Origin: a bacterium
GTDB taxonomy: Bacteria; Planctomycetota; UBA1135; UBA2386
Length of the DNA stretch: 64,000 nt
Assembly (NCBI GenBank): GCA_030432695.1
Contig: JAUILN010000003.1
Span: 620,001 to 684,000, forward strand
Reading direction: 5' to 3'
Shown: positions 62,711 through 64,000 of the stretch, in pieces
How the letters are laid out: every line of letters begins with the position of its first letter
Numbering within the stretch: position 1 is the first letter of the stretch
Made by a program: the position numbers and the translations under genes
The notes under the pieces: model-generated
Seen by the model: only the letters and a program-made list of their open reading frames with translations
The model's database searches: none
Told to the model about the DNA's origin: nothing

Positions 62711-64000
62711 ATGCACTCAGACCCCGTCCCTTATCGATCGCTCGTCATTCTGCTCGCCGTGGCCCTCGCGGCGGCCACGGAAGCCCAGTCCCCCGTCTCG
62801 AACACTCTCGTCGCCGACATCGAGACCGCTCCGCGCGGCACCGGGGAAAGCTCCGACGCAGAACTCGTCGGGCAGGCGGGCGGCGCAATGTGGTTGGCGG
62901 TGACCACCCGCGGTACTGGCCGCGAGCTGTGGATCACCGATGGACAGCCCTCCGGCACCGTGCCGTTGGCCGAGCTGGTGGCCGGACCGGAAGGCAGCGA
63001 GCCGCGCGGACTCGGCGTGCTGCCCAATGGTGTGGTGCTGTTCAGCGCCGAAAGCGATGTCGCCGGCCGGGAGCTGTTCGCCAGCTCGCTGGCCTCGCCC
63101 CAGCCGAGGCTGGTTCGCAACATCCGCCCGACCGGTGATGCCGCGCCGGTCGGCGGCGTGGTCTGGCAAGGTGCTCTATGGTTCCTGGCCGACGACGGGC
63201 AGCACGGCTTCGAGTTGTGGCGGAGCGACGGGACCGCGGCCGGGACGGTGCTGGTCGACGATCTGGTTCCGGGTGCCGGCTCGCCGTTCGACGGCACCGA
63301 GCAACTCGTCGCCGGATCCGGCCGGCTCTGGGTGCGCTCCGAGGCGTCGGCTCCGGCGTTGTGGGTCAAGGACTCGGTCACCACCCCCATGCGTTTCGTG
63401 CGCAACTTCGCTTGGCCGCTGCCGCATGCGAGTTGGCTGGCGCCGCTCGCGGGTGGCGTGGTGTTCATCGATCGGGACGTGTCGTCCGGCATGGAGCCGT
63501 GGTTCAGCGACGGGACTGCCGCCAATACCTTCCGGCTCGCGGATCTGCGCGTCGGCTCCACCGGCTCGTCGCCGGGGTTGCTGGCTTCGGACGGCGCGCG
63601 GGTCTGGATGAACGCGCAGACCGACTTCTTCGGTAATCGCCAACTGGTGGTGACCGACGGAACCGTGGCGGGCACCTCGTTGGTGCCGGGAACCTGGGGC
63701 CTGTGGTCGGACAGCGAAGGCGTCCTCGATCCCAGCGGAGGGGATTGTCTGTTCGTCCGCCAGGAGCCCGGGAGCGGCTACGAATTGTGGCGCAGCGACG
63801 GCACAGGGGTCGGCACGCGACTCGCCGCCGACGTGGTTCCCGGACCCGACGGTTCGCAGCCGCACGACTTCCTGCTGCGCGGCAGTTCGCTCTACTTCAC
63901 CGCGAACGACCCGGCAGTGGGCGCCGAACTGTATCGCTTCGACCTCGGCACCGGCACCGCGCAGCGACTGACCGACCTCCGGCCCGGTGTGCAGGGTTCC
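62711..64000 (+). CDS. Secreted xLWxSDGTxxGT-repeat protein (3' end beyond the window)
   Basis: The frame opens at the ATG at 62711 and is open to the right edge (430 residues seen). The N-terminus has a signal peptide (SLVILLAVALAAATEAQSP). Repeats include GRELWITDGQPSGTVPLAEL, GFELWRSDGTAAGTVLVDDL, MEPWFSDGTAANTFRLADL, RQLVVTDGTVAGTSLV and YELWRSDGTGVGTRLAADVV, each followed by a PG turn and a beta-strand. It belongs to the same family as the gene at 1-2612 and the pseudogene at 61312-62278. Function is unknown; it is probably exported and surface-associated. Confidence 0.85.
   Translation, partial: MHSDPVPYRSLVILLAVALAAATEAQSPVSNTLVADIETAPRGTGESSDAELVGQAGGAMWLAVTTRGTGRELWITDGQPSGTVPLAELVAGPEGSEPRGLGVLPNGVVLFSAESDVAGRELFASSLASPQPRLVRNIRPTGDAAPVGGVVWQGALWFLADDGQHGFELWRSDGTAAGTVLVDDLVPGAGSPFDGTEQLVAGSGRLWVRSEASAPALWVKDSVTTPMRFVRNFAWPLPHASWLAPLAGGVVFIDRDVSSGMEPWFSDGTAANTFRLADLRVGSTGSSPGLLASDGARVWMNAQTDFFGNRQLVVTDGTVAGTSLVPGTWGLWSDSEGVLDPSGGDCLFVRQEPGSGYELWRSDGTGVGTRLAADVVPGPDGSQPHDFLLRGSSLYFTANDPAVGAELYRFDLGTGTAQRLTDLRPGVQGS

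Overview
The window is GC-rich, densely packed bacterial chromosome. It looks like a planctomycete (phylum Planctomycetota), which is my inference from gene content: many large secreted repeat proteins (xLWxSDGTxxGT repeats, YGxGC modules, BNR and beta-helix proteins), an ECF sigma factor overlapping a Ser/Thr kinase with a formylglycine-enzyme-like domain, a second ECF sigma factor built into a membrane protein, a GH172 enzyme, and carboxypeptidase-regulatory repeat proteins. I see no rRNA, tRNA, CRISPR array or complete insertion sequence.

Layout. 1-2612 (-) is the N-terminal part of a large secreted repeat protein running off the left edge. 2720-4630 is a scarred stretch: a truncated ATP-grasp gene, an unexplained coding-like fragment, a DUF433/PIN-like toxin-antitoxin pair and an encapsulated-ferritin-like gene. 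4705-9670 holds a secreted TPR-peroxiredoxin, a cyclophilin and a secreted repeat protein. 9684-18949 is the metabolic centre. A leftward, translationally coupled operon (iorA-iorB-ADP-forming acyl-CoA synthetase) faces a rightward operon made of an E1 alpha-beta fusion, a lipoyl/E3-binding/left-handed-beta-helix acyltransferase fusion and a NodB-like deacetylase. 18975-20254 is a palindrome-fronted AAA+/DUF4143 ATPase. 20271-26647 has a sigma-factor/transmembrane/carboxypeptidase-regulatory fusion, a secreted amidohydrolase and a PhoD-type phosphatase. 26897-27137 is a relic of another AAA ATPase, followed by a 1763-residue exonuclease-RecQ-UvrD fusion helicase (27150-32441). 32578-48722 is mostly secreted proteins plus the ECF sigma/kinase pair and a GH172 enzyme. 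48901-60103 has a giant BNR/beta-helix protein, an Uma2 nuclease, two tandem carboxypeptidase-regulatory paralogues and an M28 peptidase. 60114-64000 has two small proteins, a broken xLWxSDGT pseudogene with an in-frame stop, and a second xLWxSDGT protein running off the right edge.

How the genes fit together. The leftward metabolic operon should oxidise aryl or branched 2-oxo acids to acyl-CoA and then recover ATP. The facing operon decarboxylates a 2-oxo acid onto a lipoyl arm, but that arm is fused to a hexapeptide acyltransferase rather than the usual E2 catalytic domain, and the next gene is a sugar-deacetylase-like protein. I propose (inference) that it moves acyl groups from a 2-oxo acid directly onto a glycan or amino sugar. 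This is the best candidate here for an undescribed system. Much of the rest is cell-surface or exported machinery and its regulators. Closely abutting convergent pairs (9670/9684, 20254/20271, 24646/24656, 37480/37490, 46140/46176, 54047/54060) leave little room for terminators, and I found no convincing rho-independent terminator in them.
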